DNA from: Novosphingobium jiangmenense
Lineage (GTDB): Bacteria; Pseudomonadota; Alphaproteobacteria; Sphingomonadales; Sphingomonadaceae
Reading direction: 5' to 3'
Assembly: GCF_015694345.1 (NCBI RefSeq)
Contig: NZ_JADQDC010000004.1
Span: 62,001-126,000 of the forward strand
Length of the DNA: 64,000 nucleotides
A program made the position numbers and the translations under genes. Numbering within the stretch: the stretch's first letter is position 1; every line of letters begins with the position of its first letter. Shown in pieces: positions 16,859-25,251 of the stretch. The notes under the pieces were generated by a model. The model worked only from the letters and a program-made list of their open reading frames with translations, did not search any database and was not told where the DNA came from.

Positions 16859-17725
16859 ATGAGCAGCTTTTCCATTCCCGGCTTCGATCTGGAAGCCTTC
16901 GTCGCCGCTACGCTTGCCGAGGATCTGGGTGAAGGCCTGCCCGGCGGCGGGCATGACGTGACCAGCGAGAGCGTGATCCCCGCCGACGCGCGCTTTTCGG
17001 GCGTGATGGACAGCCGCGATGCGATCACCGTGTGCGGGCTGCCGATAGCCGCCGCGTTCTTCCGCGCGCTCGATCCGGACATGAAGATCGAGATTCTGGT
17101 CGAGGAAGGCGCACGGGTTGCGCCGGGCTCTGACCTGATGCGGCTTGAGGGCAATGCCCGCGCCATGCTGACGGGCGAGCGCAGCGCGCTGAACACGGTG
17201 CAGCACCTTAGCGGCGTGGCCACGCTGACGCGGCAATATGTCGATGCGAAGGGTGACACGACGGCAAAGCTGCTCGACACCCGCAAGACCATCCCGGGCC
17301 TGCGCCATCTCGAAAAGTATGCCGTGCGCACCGGCGGTGGCACCAATCACCGCATGGGCCTGTGGGACGCGGCGATGATCAAGGACAACCACGTCCTTGT
17401 CGCGGGCGGCGTGGCCGAGGCCGTGCGCCGTGCGCTTTCTGCCGGGGTGAAGGACGTGATCTGCGAGGTCGACCACATCGACCAGATCATGCCCGCCCTC
17501 GATGCCGGGGCGACGCGCCTGCTGCTCGACAACATGGGGCCGGACATGCTGCGCGAGGCCGTTGCGCTCGTTGCAGGCCGCGTCCCCTGCGAGGCCTCGG
17601 GTGGCGTGCGGCTCGATACCATCGGCGCGATTGCGGCCTCGGGCGTGGATTACGTCTCGGTCGGCCGCTTGACCCAGAGCGCGCCTGCCGCCGACATCGG
17701 CCTCGACTTCACGCCAATTGCCTGA
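16859..17725 (+). CDS. nadC: Nicotinate-nucleotide pyrophosphorylase (carboxylating)
   Basis: A 288-residue quinolinate phosphoribosyltransferase, which makes nicotinate mononucleotide from quinolinate and PRPP in de novo NAD synthesis. Family motifs are EDLGEG near the N-terminus, GERSALNTVQHLSGVAT, the PRPP/quinolinate-binding stretch LDTRKTIPGLRHLEKYAV, GGGTNHRMGLWDAAMIKDNH, and the barrel glycines in ASGGVRLDTI. The length and ends match the family. nadA and nadB are not in the window, so the pathway genes are scattered. Confidence 0.95.
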   Translation: MSSFSIPGFDLEAFVAATLAEDLGEGLPGGGHDVTSESVIPADARFSGVMDSRDAITVCGLPIAAAFFRALDPDMKIEILVEEGARVAPGSDLMRLEGNARAMLTGERSALNTVQHLSGVATLTRQYVDAKGDTTAKLLDTRKTIPGLRHLEKYAVRTGGGTNHRMGLWDAAMIKDNHVLVAGGVAEAVRRALSAGVKDVICEVDHIDQIMPALDAGATRLLLDNMGPDMLREAVALVAGRVPCEASGGVRLDTIGAIAASGVDYVSVGRLTQSAPAADIGLDFTPIA

Positions 17726-17737
17726 ACGGAACCCGTG

Positions 17738-18130
17738 ATGCGCCCCGCCACCATCCGCGCCTTCGAAGCGAGCGTGATCGCCAGCCAGCTGATCCGCATC
17801 GTCAACATCGTCGCCAATGCCGGTGCCATGGCGGCAGCGCTGGAGATCGAACGCAACCAGTTGCTGGTCGGTCCCTTTGCCAACATGCTGGTCGCCGTCG
17901 GTCTGGCGCTCGCCATATCGCGCGGGAAGTTCGCCATTGCGCGCTGGTTTCTGCTGGTCGTGATCGCGCTGGACCTGATCGGACTCGGTGGCATCCCCGC
18001 CGTCGCCACAATGATCGGCATTCCCTTCGCGATCTTCTCGACGCTGGCGATCCTGCTGATGCTGGCCGCGGGCGTGCTGATGTTCCTGCCCGCGTCGACG
18101 GCGTGGCTGAAGCAGGACAAGGCAGACTGA
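17738..18130 (+). CDS. Small integral membrane protein, hypothetical
   Basis: A 130-residue protein made almost entirely of four hydrophobic helices separated by short basic loops (for example ISRGKFAIARW). No family motif is recognised. ATG 17738 is preferred over the adjacent GTG 17735 and has a GGA-type ribosome site about ten bases upstream. It sits between nadC (12 bases) and the RNase T2 gene (2 bases), so the three are likely one transcript. Confidence 0.72.
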   Translation: MRPATIRAFEASVIASQLIRIVNIVANAGAMAAALEIERNQLLVGPFANMLVAVGLALAISRGKFAIARWFLLVVIALDLIGLGGIPAVATMIGIPFAIFSTLAILLMLAAGVLMFLPASTAWLKQDKAD

Positions 18131-18132
18131 CC

Positions 18133-18831
18133 GTGCGCTGGCTCGCGGCGCTGGCGGCATTGGCGGGCACCCCCGCCCTCGCCCAGGGCTGGCAATGCCA
18201 GGTGCCGCCGCAGATCAGCGTGCCGCCCCTGCCCGCGCCCGATGCGCCGCCCCGCGTGGTGCCGACGACCGGCTACACGCTGGCGATAAGCTGGTCGCCC
18301 GAGTTCTGCCGCACGCGCAAGGACGATCCCGCCCACGCCACGCAGTGTTCGGGCCGGCAAGGTCGCTTCGGCTTCGTGCTGCATGGTCTGTGGCCGGATG
18401 GCAAGGGCGGCAAGTTTCCGCAATACTGCCCCTCCCGCCTGCTGCCCGATGCGCAAGTCCTGCGCCGCAACTTCTGCACCACCCCTTCGGCCGACCTGAT
18501 GATGCACGAATGGGCCAAGCACGGCACCTGCATGGGGATCAGTCCAGCGGACTACTTCGCCAAGGGGCGGGAGCTGTTCCAGAGCCTGGAGTTCCCCGAC
18601 ATGGCGCGCCTCTCGCGCACCGAGGGACTGGATGTCGGCAAGGTCAAGCAGGCGCTGGTCATCGCCAATCCGCGCCTCAGGCCCGAGATGATTCGCCTGC
18701 TGCTCGGCCGCGATGGCTGGCTGCGAGAGGTACACTTGTGCCATTCGCGCAAGCTCAAGCCGGTGCGATGCCCGATCGGCAACGGCGGGCCACCGGACAC
18801 GGTGCCGGTGAAGATCTGGCGCTCTTTCTAG
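18133..18831 (+). CDS. Ribonuclease T2 family protein (secreted)
   Basis: A 232-residue secreted endoribonuclease. A signal peptide (RWLAALAALAGTPALAQ) is followed by the two catalytic signatures of the family, CAS-1 in FVLHGLWPDGKGG and CAS-2 in MMHEWAKHGTCMG, and by several cysteines suited to disulfides. These enzymes cleave single-stranded RNA in the periplasm without base preference. The start is GTG 18133, two bases after the preceding stop. Its end overlaps the converging tadA gene by four bases. Confidence 0.9.
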   Translation: MRWLAALAALAGTPALAQGWQCQVPPQISVPPLPAPDAPPRVVPTTGYTLAISWSPEFCRTRKDDPAHATQCSGRQGRFGFVLHGLWPDGKGGKFPQYCPSRLLPDAQVLRRNFCTTPSADLMMHEWAKHGTCMGISPADYFAKGRELFQSLEFPDMARLSRTEGLDVGKVKQALVIANPRLRPEMIRLLLGRDGWLREVHLCHSRKLKPVRCPIGNGGPPDTVPVKIWRSF

Positions 18832-19283
18832 CGCCGTTCCCGGAAGAACTGCCGCAACATCTCCGCTGCCTCATCCTCACCCATGCCGGAATAGACTTCG
18901 GGCCGGTGCAGGCAGGTCGGCTGTTCGAATACCCGCGCGCCATGCTCCACCGCGCCACCCTTGGGATCGCTGGCGGCATAATAGACGCGGGCAATGCGGG
19001 CATGGGCAATGGCGCCGGCACACATCGCGCAAGGCTCAAGGCTGACCCACAGGTCGCAACCTTCAAGCCGCTCCTGCCCCAGCGCCCCAGCGGCTGCGCG
19101 AATCGCCAGCACCTCGGCATGAGCGGTCGGGTCGCACAGCTTTCGCGGCTGATTGTGGGCAGCGGCGATGACCTTTCCGTCCTTGACGATCACCGCGCCG
19201 ATGGGCACTTCGCCCGCATCCGCAGCGAACTGGGCTTCTTCAAAGGCCAGTCGCATCGGTTCGGGAAGAGGCCAGCGGGTCAT
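18828..19283 (-). CDS. tadA: tRNA adenosine(34) deaminase / nucleoside deaminase
   Basis: A 151-residue cytidine-deaminase-fold enzyme. Zinc ligands and the catalytic Glu are visible in TAHAEVLAIR and EPCAMCAGAIAHARI, and the segment VYYAASDPKGGAVEHG is typical of TadA, which converts A34 to inosine in tRNA-Arg(ACG). The C-terminal helix (DEAAEMLRQFFRERR) is complete. A related guanine deaminase activity cannot be excluded from sequence. Upstream lies the palindromic repeat region. Confidence 0.88.
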   Translation of the reverse strand: MTRWPLPEPMRLAFEEAQFAADAGEVPIGAVIVKDGKVIAAAHNQPRKLCDPTAHAEVLAIRAAAGALGQERLEGCDLWVSLEPCAMCAGAIAHARIARVYYAASDPKGGAVEHGARVFEQPTCLHRPEVYSGMGEDEAAEMLRQFFRERR

Positions 19284-19307
19284 GCCTACGGCATATTCGT
19301 TTGCTGG

Positions 19308-19326
19308 CCATTCGCAAGGCGAATGG
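19308..19326. repeat. Short palindrome beside the large palindromic element
   Basis: CCATTCGC, loop AAG, GCGAATGG: a perfect 8-bp inverted repeat ending three bases before the 33-bp palindromic element. A similar short hairpin precedes the second copy of the element at 56738-56759, though with a different sequence. Confidence 0.6.
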
Positions 19327-19329
19327 CGG

Positions 19330-19410
19330 CGGCACCGGTCCGCTCCCCCGCCCGGCCACCCACGAGAGTATCCTGAATGGGTGGCCGGGCGGGGGAGCGG
19401 GCCGGTGCCG
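19330..19410. repeat. Dispersed palindromic element, copy 1 (33-bp stem)
   Basis: Arms 19330-19362 and 19378-19410 are complementary at 32 of 33 positions (the exception is a G.T pair), with a 15-base loop at 19363-19377 beginning CGAGAGTATCCT. A near-identical element is at 56763-56843 in the same orientation. Stem differences between the copies largely preserve pairing (a G-C pair here is an A-T pair there). No transposase lies nearby. It resembles a REP- or MITE-like non-coding repeat family; the element lies between tadA and rpmB. Confidence 0.9.
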
Positions 19411-19463
19411 TGTCAGGATCGACGCGAATGCGGCGATCCGGCCTAGACATCAAACGCGAATCC

Positions 19464-19491
19464 TTGACTTCGCTCCGTGAATCGATAAGAG
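19464..19491 (+). promoter_or_regulatory. Candidate promoter of rpmB
   Basis: TTGACT at 19464-19469 resembles a -35 box and TAAGAG at 19486-19491 a weak -10 box, with 16 bases between. It lies about 50 bases upstream of the rpmB ATG. A TATTAT at 19510 has no good -35 partner. The assignment rests only on resemblance to the sigma70 consensus. Confidence 0.35.
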
Positions 19492-19538
19492 CCGCGCCTT
19501 CCCGATAGGTATTATCGAACACAAGCGAGATTTCAGCC

Positions 19539-19823
19539 ATGTCGCGTATCTGCGAACTGACCGGTAAGGGCCGCCAAGTCGGTCACAACGTAAGCCACGC
19601 CAACAACAAGACCAAGCGTCTGTTCCTGCCCAACCTGCAGAACGTCACGCTGATGAGCGAAAAGCTGGAGCGCAGCTTCAAGTTCCGCGTTTCGACGCAC
19701 GGTCTGCGTTCGGTCGAGCACAACGGCGGTCTCGACAACTGGCTGCTCAAGCAGTCGGACACCAAGCTTTCGACGCGCGCCCTCAAGGTGAAGCGCGAGC
19801 TGGTCAAGGCGAACGCCGCCTAA
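19539..19823 (+). CDS. rpmB: 50S ribosomal protein L28
   Basis: A 94-residue protein matching alphaproteobacterial L28: [20 protein letters not shown] at the start, [33 protein letters not shown]-type core and the C-terminal KVKRELVKA. It is a component of the large ribosomal subunit near the E site. It stands alone with its own upstream region and a strong terminator downstream, the usual arrangement in sphingomonads. Confidence 0.97.
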   Translation: MSRICELTGKGRQVGHNVSHANNKTKRLFLPNLQNVTLMSEKLERSFKFRVSTHGLRSVEHNGGLDNWLLKQSDTKLSTRALKVKRELVKANAA

Positions 19824-19854
19824 TCTTCTGCCCGCAAGGGACGAAACATCGAAG

Positions 19855-19884
19855 GCCCCCATCCCTTGCGGATCGGGGGCTTTT
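19855..19884 (+). terminator. Intrinsic terminator of rpmB
   Basis: GCCCCC at 19855-19860 pairs with GGGGGC at 19875-19880, with ATCC/GGAT extending the stem inside, followed by TTTT. It begins 31 bases after the rpmB stop. A wider pairing (CCGCAAGGGA with TCCCTTGCGG) overlaps it as an alternative fold. Confidence 0.85.
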
Positions 19885-19894
19885 GTTGCGTCGG

Positions 19895-20890
19895 TCAGAA
19901 TCTCTCCGGAAGACGCAGCTTCATCAGCCGCGTTTCCTGAAAAGCCGAATCGTTGGCATCGGTGATCAGCCAGAGCGCATGGCCCTTGCCCTCAGGCACC
20001 AGCGTCATCCCTTCCCAGTTCTCACGCAAATAGGGTCCGTCGAGCGTCGCAAGTTGCTGTGTCCGCAGCGGACGCGTGGGATCAAGCCGCCGCAAATCGG
20101 CTAGCACCAGCCGCGCCTCGAAGTGCGGCAGCAGGAAGGCAAAGCGGCGGACAAGCAGGAGCAGGCGGCCATCTGGCAGCGCCACGGCATCGACCGGATC
20201 GAAGCCGGGCGGGACGATCACGCCGAAGGGTTGCCCCTTGGTCTCGCCGGGATGGCCCGGAAAGATCAGGCCCAGATGCAGCCCGCCGCGTCCTGTCCCG
20301 CAGGATTCGCACAGCATCGCCCAGCGACCATCTGGCAACCGCGCCATGGCTTCCGTGCCACCGTTGCGCGGCCAGTCCGCGATCTCGGGTACTTCCAGCA
20401 GCCGCGCCTTGCCGAGACGCGTGTCGACCCGCACCACGTTGCGATTGTCCTCCAGACCTAGCCACAAGGCACCGTCAGGATCGCGGACGGCGGATTCGAC
20501 ATCGAAGCCGAAGTAGCGGCCGTCGGCCAGGCGCAACGACACGGCCCGCTGGACCTTGGGCAAGCTCCACCCCGTGCGCGGCGGCAAGGGAAGCGAAAGG
20601 ACGCGGTTACGATCGCTGATGGCAAGGAATCCGCCGGAGCGCGATTGCACCAGCGCAGAATAGCCACCGAAGAAGCGGTCCGTGCCACTGATTCGCCACA
20701 GCCCCTCGATCGCGAACGGCGCCAGACCGGCGCGTTCGGCAGCGGGGACCTCCGCCAGGATGTCCTCGACCAGCACTTTGCCCGTGCCGAGATTGGGATT
20801 GGGCCTCGGCCCCGTCCAGCTCAGCCAGAGCAGCGGAAGCAGCAGCAGGAGAAAGGCCAGGACTTTGCGCACGCAGGCGCGTTGGCACAT
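19895..20890 (-). CDS. Esterase-like activity of phytase family protein
   Basis: A 331-residue exported protein: an N-terminal hydrophobic segment (VLAFLLLLLPLLWLSW) is followed by a beta-propeller-like domain with the family pattern APFAIEGLWRISG, FGGYSALVQSRSGGFLAISDRNR, FDVESAVRDPDGALWLGLEDN, GGTEAMARLPDGRW. These match the Phytase-like (PF13449 type) group, whose members have no firmly known substrate. The start ATG 20890 gives an unusually Cys-rich N-terminus; GTG 20872 is an alternative. Confidence 0.8.
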   Translation of the reverse strand: MCQRACVRKVLAFLLLLLPLLWLSWTGPRPNPNLGTGKVLVEDILAEVPAAERAGLAPFAIEGLWRISGTDRFFGGYSALVQSRSGGFLAISDRNRVLSLPLPPRTGWSLPKVQRAVSLRLADGRYFGFDVESAVRDPDGALWLGLEDNRNVVRVDTRLGKARLLEVPEIADWPRNGGTEAMARLPDGRWAMLCESCGTGRGGLHLGLIFPGHPGETKGQPFGVIVPPGFDPVDAVALPDGRLLLLVRRFAFLLPHFEARLVLADLRRLDPTRPLRTQQLATLDGPYLRENWEGMTLVPEGKGHALWLITDANDSAFQETRLMKLRLPERF

Positions 20891-20951
20891 CTTTGCCTGC
20901 GGTCAACCTGCAACCGCAACCGACAACAACAAAGGGTCAGGCCAGATGATG

Positions 20952-21437
20952 TCAGGCAGGCCGGAACTTCAGCGCGTCGCCATTGATGCAATAGCGCAGG
21001 CCGGTGGGCGCAGGACCATCGTCGAAAACATGGCCGAGATGGCCGCCACACTGCGTGCAGTGCACTTCGGTGCGTGACATGCCGAGGCTGCGGTCGGTGC
21101 TGGTCGCCACGCCCTTGGGCAGCGGCTTCCAGAAGCTCGGCCAGCCGGTGCCGCTGTCGAACTTGGTGGTGGAGGAGAACAGCGCGTTGCCATCGGCGGC
21201 GCAGACGAAGGTGCCCTTGCGGTGTTCCTTCAGCAGCGGCGAGGTGAACGGGCGCTCGGTACCTTCCTCGCGCAGGATGTAGAACTGCTCCGGCGTCAGA
21301 ACGCGGCGCCATTCGGCCTCGCTCTTCATGATCGGGAACGTGCCCTTGGCCGCCGGCTTGGCACTGCAGGCACTGGCAAAGGGCAGGACCGAACCTGCGG
21401 CGAGAAATGCAACAAAGCGGCGGCGGGTGGCGATCAT
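20952..21437 (-). CDS. msrB: Peptide-methionine (R)-S-oxide reductase MsrB, exported
   Basis: A 161-residue MsrB that reduces methionine-R-sulfoxide in proteins. The twin-arginine-like signal ([21 protein letters not shown]) indicates export to the periplasm, perhaps with lipidation. The catalytic region [17 protein letters not shown] and RYCING contains the resolving/catalytic cysteines. Oddly, the first zinc CxxC is incomplete ([10 protein letters not shown] has one Cys), so the structural zinc site looks degenerate. ATG 21437 has GGAAGG at good spacing, while TTG 21443 does not. A structured leader precedes it. Confidence 0.92.
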   Translation of the reverse strand: MIATRRRFVAFLAAGSVLPFASACSAKPAAKGTFPIMKSEAEWRRVLTPEQFYILREEGTERPFTSPLLKEHRKGTFVCAADGNALFSSTTKFDSGTGWPSFWKPLPKGVATSTDRSLGMSRTEVHCTQCGGHLGHVFDDGPAPTGLRYCINGDALKFRPA

Positions 21438-21453
21438 CTGCAAACCTTCCGGT

Positions 21454-21511
21454 GTCCTGCCGATGGGTGAGAGGGTGTTACCTCGGGGGGCGGAATTCCC
21501 ACCGGCAGGAC
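21454..21511 (-). promoter_or_regulatory. Structured RNA element in the msrB 5' leader
   Basis: On the minus strand the arms GTCCTGCCGGTGGG (21511-21498) and CCCATCGGCAGGAC (21467-21454) make a 14-bp stem with one G.U pair. They enclose 30 bases with a small inner hairpin (GAGG/CCTC). The stem ends about ten bases before the GGAAGG ribosome site of msrB. No T-run follows, so it is not a classical terminator of the upstream P450 gene. No known riboswitch class was recognised. Confidence 0.55.
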
Positions 21512-21583
21512 TTGGGCCTTGCTAGCCCGGCCCTGCCTGCGCCATCGTGACGAAGGTCATAGCACCATTACCTGTCTGCGCGA

Positions 21584-22921
21584 TTACCGCCTTTCGAGCA
21601 CGACCTCGAGCTTGCGGAATCCGTGGACGAAATTGGCGCGCACGCGCTCGACCTCGCCAGCCACCCGCACCTGCATCCGCCGTTCGTGCATTTCCTCAAG
21701 CAGGATGCGCAGTTGCAGCTCGGCAAGCCGCGCGCCGACGCAGCGGTGCACGCCATAGCCGAAGGACAGGTGCCTGCGCGCATTGTCGCGGTCGACGATG
21801 AGCTTGTCGGGGTTCTCGAACACGGTCTCGTCGCGGTTGGCCGAGATGTACCAGAGGATCAGCTTCTCGCCTGCCTTGATCTGCTGGCCGAACAGGTCTG
21901 CGTCAGCCGTGGCAGTGCGGCGCATGTGGGCGAGCGGGGTGACGTAGCGGATGCATTCCTGCACCGCATTGGGGATCAGCGAGGGATCGCGCGCGAGCAG
22001 GTCACGCTGGTCGGGGAACTGGTCGAGCGCGTGGACGATGCCCGACATGGTGTTGCGCGTGGTGTCGTTGCCGCCGACGATCAGCAGCACGAGATTGCCC
22101 ATGAACTCCTGCGGGCTCATGTGATTCATCGCCTCGGAGTGAATCATCATCGAGATGAGATCGCCCGAAGGCTCCGAACGCATGCGCTCGCCCCACAGCC
22201 GCTGGAAGTAGTGCGCCATCTCGCCGAGGAAGCCGAAGCGCATGTCGGTGAGGTCCCGGGCCAGGGTCAGTTCGACGTCACCAGCCCAGTCCGACCAGAA
22301 CGTCAGGAGGCGCCGGTCCGGCCAGGGGAAGCCGAACAGCAGGGCGAGCATGCCGGTGGTCAGTTCGATCGAGACCTTGTCCACCCAATCGAACTTCTCG
22401 CCCCACGGCAGCGAATCGAGGACCTCTCCGGTGCGCTGACGGATCTCGCGCTCCATCTCGACCATCTTGGCCGGGGTGAAGGCGGGCGCCACGGTGCGAC
22501 GCTGGCCGGTGTGCTCTGGGCGGTCCATCGCGATGAACATCGGCAGCTGGCGTTCGGCAAGGACTGCCGGGTCGACGTCGGCCGGGGGATCGCCAATGGT
22601 GATGCCGCCGTACTGCCACGACGAGGAGAACAGTTCGGGCAGCGATTCGACGTGCTGGATCGCCTTGTGGTTCACCACGTTCCAGTAGGCCCCGTAGGGC
22701 GATTCGGGGATGAAGTTCACCGGTGCTTCGCGGCGCATCTCGGCGAAGATCGGCTGCCAGCGATCCTCGACATATATGTCGGAGCGGCTGACGTCCCACT
22801 TGTGGGTATGCGCCGGAGCGCCCTGCGGATTGTCCTTGAGCCAGGCGGTGAACGCCTCGATCGCGGTGGGGGAACTGCGGTAGGTGAACTGCGGGGCTTC
22901 GGGTGCAAGCTGCGTGGCCAT
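21584..22921 (-). CDS. Cytochrome P450, CYP153-like
   Basis: A 445-residue soluble P450. Visible landmarks are the I-helix VGGNDTTRNTMSG, the ExxR helix (ECIRYVTP), and the heme-binding loop SFGYGVHRCVGARLAE with the axial Cys. The N-terminal half (DRWQPIFAEMRREAPVNF, MFIAMDRPEHTGQRRTVAPA, WGEKFDWVDKVSIELTTGML) is characteristic of CYP153 enzymes, which oxidise terminal carbons of alkanes, alcohols or fatty acids. ATG 22921 has GGAGG upstream. The likely electron donor, an ArR-like reductase, is encoded four genes away; no ferredoxin gene adjoins. Confidence 0.92.
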   Translation of the reverse strand: MATQLAPEAPQFTYRSSPTAIEAFTAWLKDNPQGAPAHTHKWDVSRSDIYVEDRWQPIFAEMRREAPVNFIPESPYGAYWNVVNHKAIQHVESLPELFSSSWQYGGITIGDPPADVDPAVLAERQLPMFIAMDRPEHTGQRRTVAPAFTPAKMVEMEREIRQRTGEVLDSLPWGEKFDWVDKVSIELTTGMLALLFGFPWPDRRLLTFWSDWAGDVELTLARDLTDMRFGFLGEMAHYFQRLWGERMRSEPSGDLISMMIHSEAMNHMSPQEFMGNLVLLIVGGNDTTRNTMSGIVHALDQFPDQRDLLARDPSLIPNAVQECIRYVTPLAHMRRTATADADLFGQQIKAGEKLILWYISANRDETVFENPDKLIVDRDNARRHLSFGYGVHRCVGARLAELQLRILLEEMHERRMQVRVAGEVERVRANFVHGFRKLEVVLERR

Positions 22922-22998
22922 GGCTATCCTCCGGAAAGGCCGCGCGTTGCCCGCGCGGTCCTTTTCACTCTGGCAGCTTGCCACAACCTACATTGATG

Positions 22999-24219
22999 TC
23001 AATAAGCTTTGCGCCGGAACAGGCCCCGCTTCGTCTTGCCGCGCGCCGGGCCGGACTTCATCACCGTCCGGCGGAACAACTGCGCCCCTGCCCGCACGAT
23101 CACCACCACCCAGAACGCCTGCCACAGCAGCGCCACGATATGTGGCCAGACGGCAGGTTCCTGCGCCGCGCGCGCCAGCATCGCGTAGGGCGAGCTGACC
23201 GGGAAGATCACCGAGAGCCATTCGACCCACGAGCCCGGCATCGTCAGCGCGTAGCTCGAGAAGAAGAACACCATGAGCTGGAACATCGAGACCGGCATAG
23301 ACAGCGTCTGCACTTCGCGCACCGTTGCTGCCATGCCGCCGATCGACAGGAACAGCGATCCCATCAGCAGATAGGCCATGGCGAAGTAGAGGAAGCCGAG
23401 GATCAGGAACAAGGGCCAGCCGACAGCGGGCGTCGACAGCGCGGGCATGCTCTTCGCGCCCATCAGCACGATGGTGCCGATTGCCGTTCCCCACACCGCT
23501 ATGCCGACGAGGCTGACCGCGAGCATCGCAAAGAGCTTGCCCATGAACATCGCATCCATCGGGATCGCTGCTGCCAGTACCTCGATGATCTTGTTGCCCT
23601 TTTCCTCGACAAGGTTGGACAGGACCATGCCCGCCAGCAGCATCGTCAGCAGGAACAGCAGCACTTGTGCGCCTTGGGCAGTGTAGACCTGTCCGGTGCG
23701 GACCTTGGCGATCGAGGTGTTGACCTCTTCAACCTGCACGTCGGGATAGGCCGTCGGCGTATCGGCCCGGGCGCGGGCGGCGAGGTTGGAGACGAGGCCG
23801 ACCCATTGGCGAGCGCGGTCGGCGGTGGCCGTCAGCGTCGGCTTGGCGAGCGTCCCGCCGACCACGGCAGTGACCTCGCGAGAGCCATCGGCCAGCGCCG
23901 CCTTGGCGTCGAAGGGTTTGCCAGCGACAGGAGTGGCGAGTTCGAACATGTCGGGCAGGCCCCCGGCCATCCGCCCCTGCAACTCTTCGCGCGCGGCCAT
24001 CATGCGCTTGTTGTCCTCGGCGCTCATGGCAAGCCCGATGGTCGGCCGCTCGACGTTCTGCTGGACCTTGGCGCCGATGTTGCCGGCAAGCCCGCCGACG
24101 ATCAGCGGGAACGCCGGGCCGATCAGGAAGAAGATGAAAGTCTTGGAGAAAACCACCGCGACGAAATCGCGCCGGGCGATGACCAGCGCAGCGCGCAGCT
24201 TTTCGGCAAATCCGCTCAC
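22999..24219 (-). CDS. ABC transporter permease, NatB-like
   Basis: A 406-residue membrane protein with one N-terminal hydrophobic segment (TFIFFLIGPAFPLIVGGLAG), an extracytoplasmic domain of about 180 residues, and a C-terminal block of five or six membrane helices, the layout of ABC2-type NatB permeases. It contains LVEEKGNKIIEVLAAAIPMDA, a signature of this group. The start is GTG 24219, overlapping the ATPase stop as GTGA. With the ATPase it would form an exporter; Na+ or drug export is inferred only from similarity. Confidence 0.88.
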   Translation of the reverse strand: MSGFAEKLRAALVIARRDFVAVVFSKTFIFFLIGPAFPLIVGGLAGNIGAKVQQNVERPTIGLAMSAEDNKRMMAAREELQGRMAGGLPDMFELATPVAGKPFDAKAALADGSREVTAVVGGTLAKPTLTATADRARQWVGLVSNLAARARADTPTAYPDVQVEEVNTSIAKVRTGQVYTAQGAQVLLFLLTMLLAGMVLSNLVEEKGNKIIEVLAAAIPMDAMFMGKLFAMLAVSLVGIAVWGTAIGTIVLMGAKSMPALSTPAVGWPLFLILGFLYFAMAYLLMGSLFLSIGGMAATVREVQTLSMPVSMFQLMVFFFSSYALTMPGSWVEWLSVIFPVSSPYAMLARAAQEPAVWPHIVALLWQAFWVVVIVRAGAQLFRRTVMKSGPARGKTKRGLFRRKAY

Positions 24220-25205
24220 CGCTCTTCTCCTTCGCCATCCTCGAGCGCCTTGGCCGCCGCCTCGCCTGCAATGGCGACGAAGGCGTCGTGCAGCCCTGCC
24301 CGCTCGATCGAGAGGCTGAGGATGCCGGCATCGCCTTCGATCAGCGCGCGCAACAGCGGTTCGACGCCGGTTTCGGGCAGGGTGAAGTGCCAGAACGCGC
24401 CTTCGTGGCGCACGTCTGCGGGAAGCGCGGCGCGCCACGGTCCGTCCTGTGCCCGGGTTTCGAGCCGGACTTGCGGGCGCAGGCGATCGCGGGCGAGATC
24501 GACCGGCCCGGCGAAGGGCACCTTGCCCCCGGCGATAATCGCCACCTGATCGCACAGACGCTCGGCATGGGCGATGACGTGGGTCGAGAAGATCACCGTC
24601 GTTCCACCCGCCGCCAGCGCGCGGATCATGCGTTCGAGCTTGCCCTGGTTGAGCGCGTCGAGGCCGGAGAAGGGTTCGTCGAACACGACGAGGTCCGGCT
24701 TGTGGACCAGCGTGCCAAGCAGCTGCACGGTCTGCGCCATGCCCTTCGACATCTGGCGGATCTGGCGGTCAGCCGCGTAGCCAAGCCCATGTTCTTCCAG
24801 CAATTCCCGCCCGCGGCGGCGACCTTCCTTGAGCGGCACGCCGCGCAGCGCGGCGAGGAAGCCGATGGCTTCGTAAGCCTTCATTGCCGGGTAGAGGCCG
24901 CGCTCCTCGGGCAGGTAGCCGATGCGGCGGGCGACATCGGTCGGGCGTTCGTGGCCCAGCACGCGGCGGTATCCGGCGTCGGGATCGATGATGCCGAGCA
25001 GCATGCGCAGCGTGGTGGTCTTGCCCGCGCCATTGGGCCCGAGAATGCCGTAGATCGCACCCTTTGGCACCGATATGTCGACGCCATCGACGGCGGTGAA
25101 ACCGTCGAACCGCTTGACCAGCCCGCGCGCCTCGATGGCGAGTTCCACCCCGGTGCTGTCAACCGCGTTGCCAGTCACCGGCCATTCCCCTAGCTCGATC
25201 TTCAT
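24216..25205 (-). CDS. ABC transporter ATP-binding protein, NatA-like
   Basis: A 329-residue ATPase. Walker A is GPNGAGKTTT, the Q-loop lies around YLPEERGLYP, the signature is the NatA-type MSKGMAQ rather than LSGGQ, Walker B is LVVFDEPFSGLD, and the switch His is in FSTHVIAHAE. The extra C-terminal 90 residues fit the DUF4162 tail of NatA proteins. It is coupled to the permease by a 4-base overlap and divergently placed from queG, 46 bases away. Confidence 0.92.
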   Translation of the reverse strand: MKIELGEWPVTGNAVDSTGVELAIEARGLVKRFDGFTAVDGVDISVPKGAIYGILGPNGAGKTTTLRMLLGIIDPDAGYRRVLGHERPTDVARRIGYLPEERGLYPAMKAYEAIGFLAALRGVPLKEGRRRGRELLEEHGLGYAADRQIRQMSKGMAQTVQLLGTLVHKPDLVVFDEPFSGLDALNQGKLERMIRALAAGGTTVIFSTHVIAHAERLCDQVAIIAGGKVPFAGPVDLARDRLRPQVRLETRAQDGPWRAALPADVRHEGAFWHFTLPETGVEPLLRALIEGDAGILSLSIERAGLHDAFVAIAGEAAAKALEDGEGEER

Positions 25206-25251
25206 GGGTCATTGCCCTAGCGATAGGCGATGAACGAGCAGGGCAGCAAGT

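Noticed and set aside
18195-19376. A 393-codon plus-strand frame crossing RNase T2, tadA and the palindrome
   Set aside because: It is a shifted frame of RNase T2 and antisense of tadA, ending inside the palindromic element; composition is Arg/Ala-rich without motifs.
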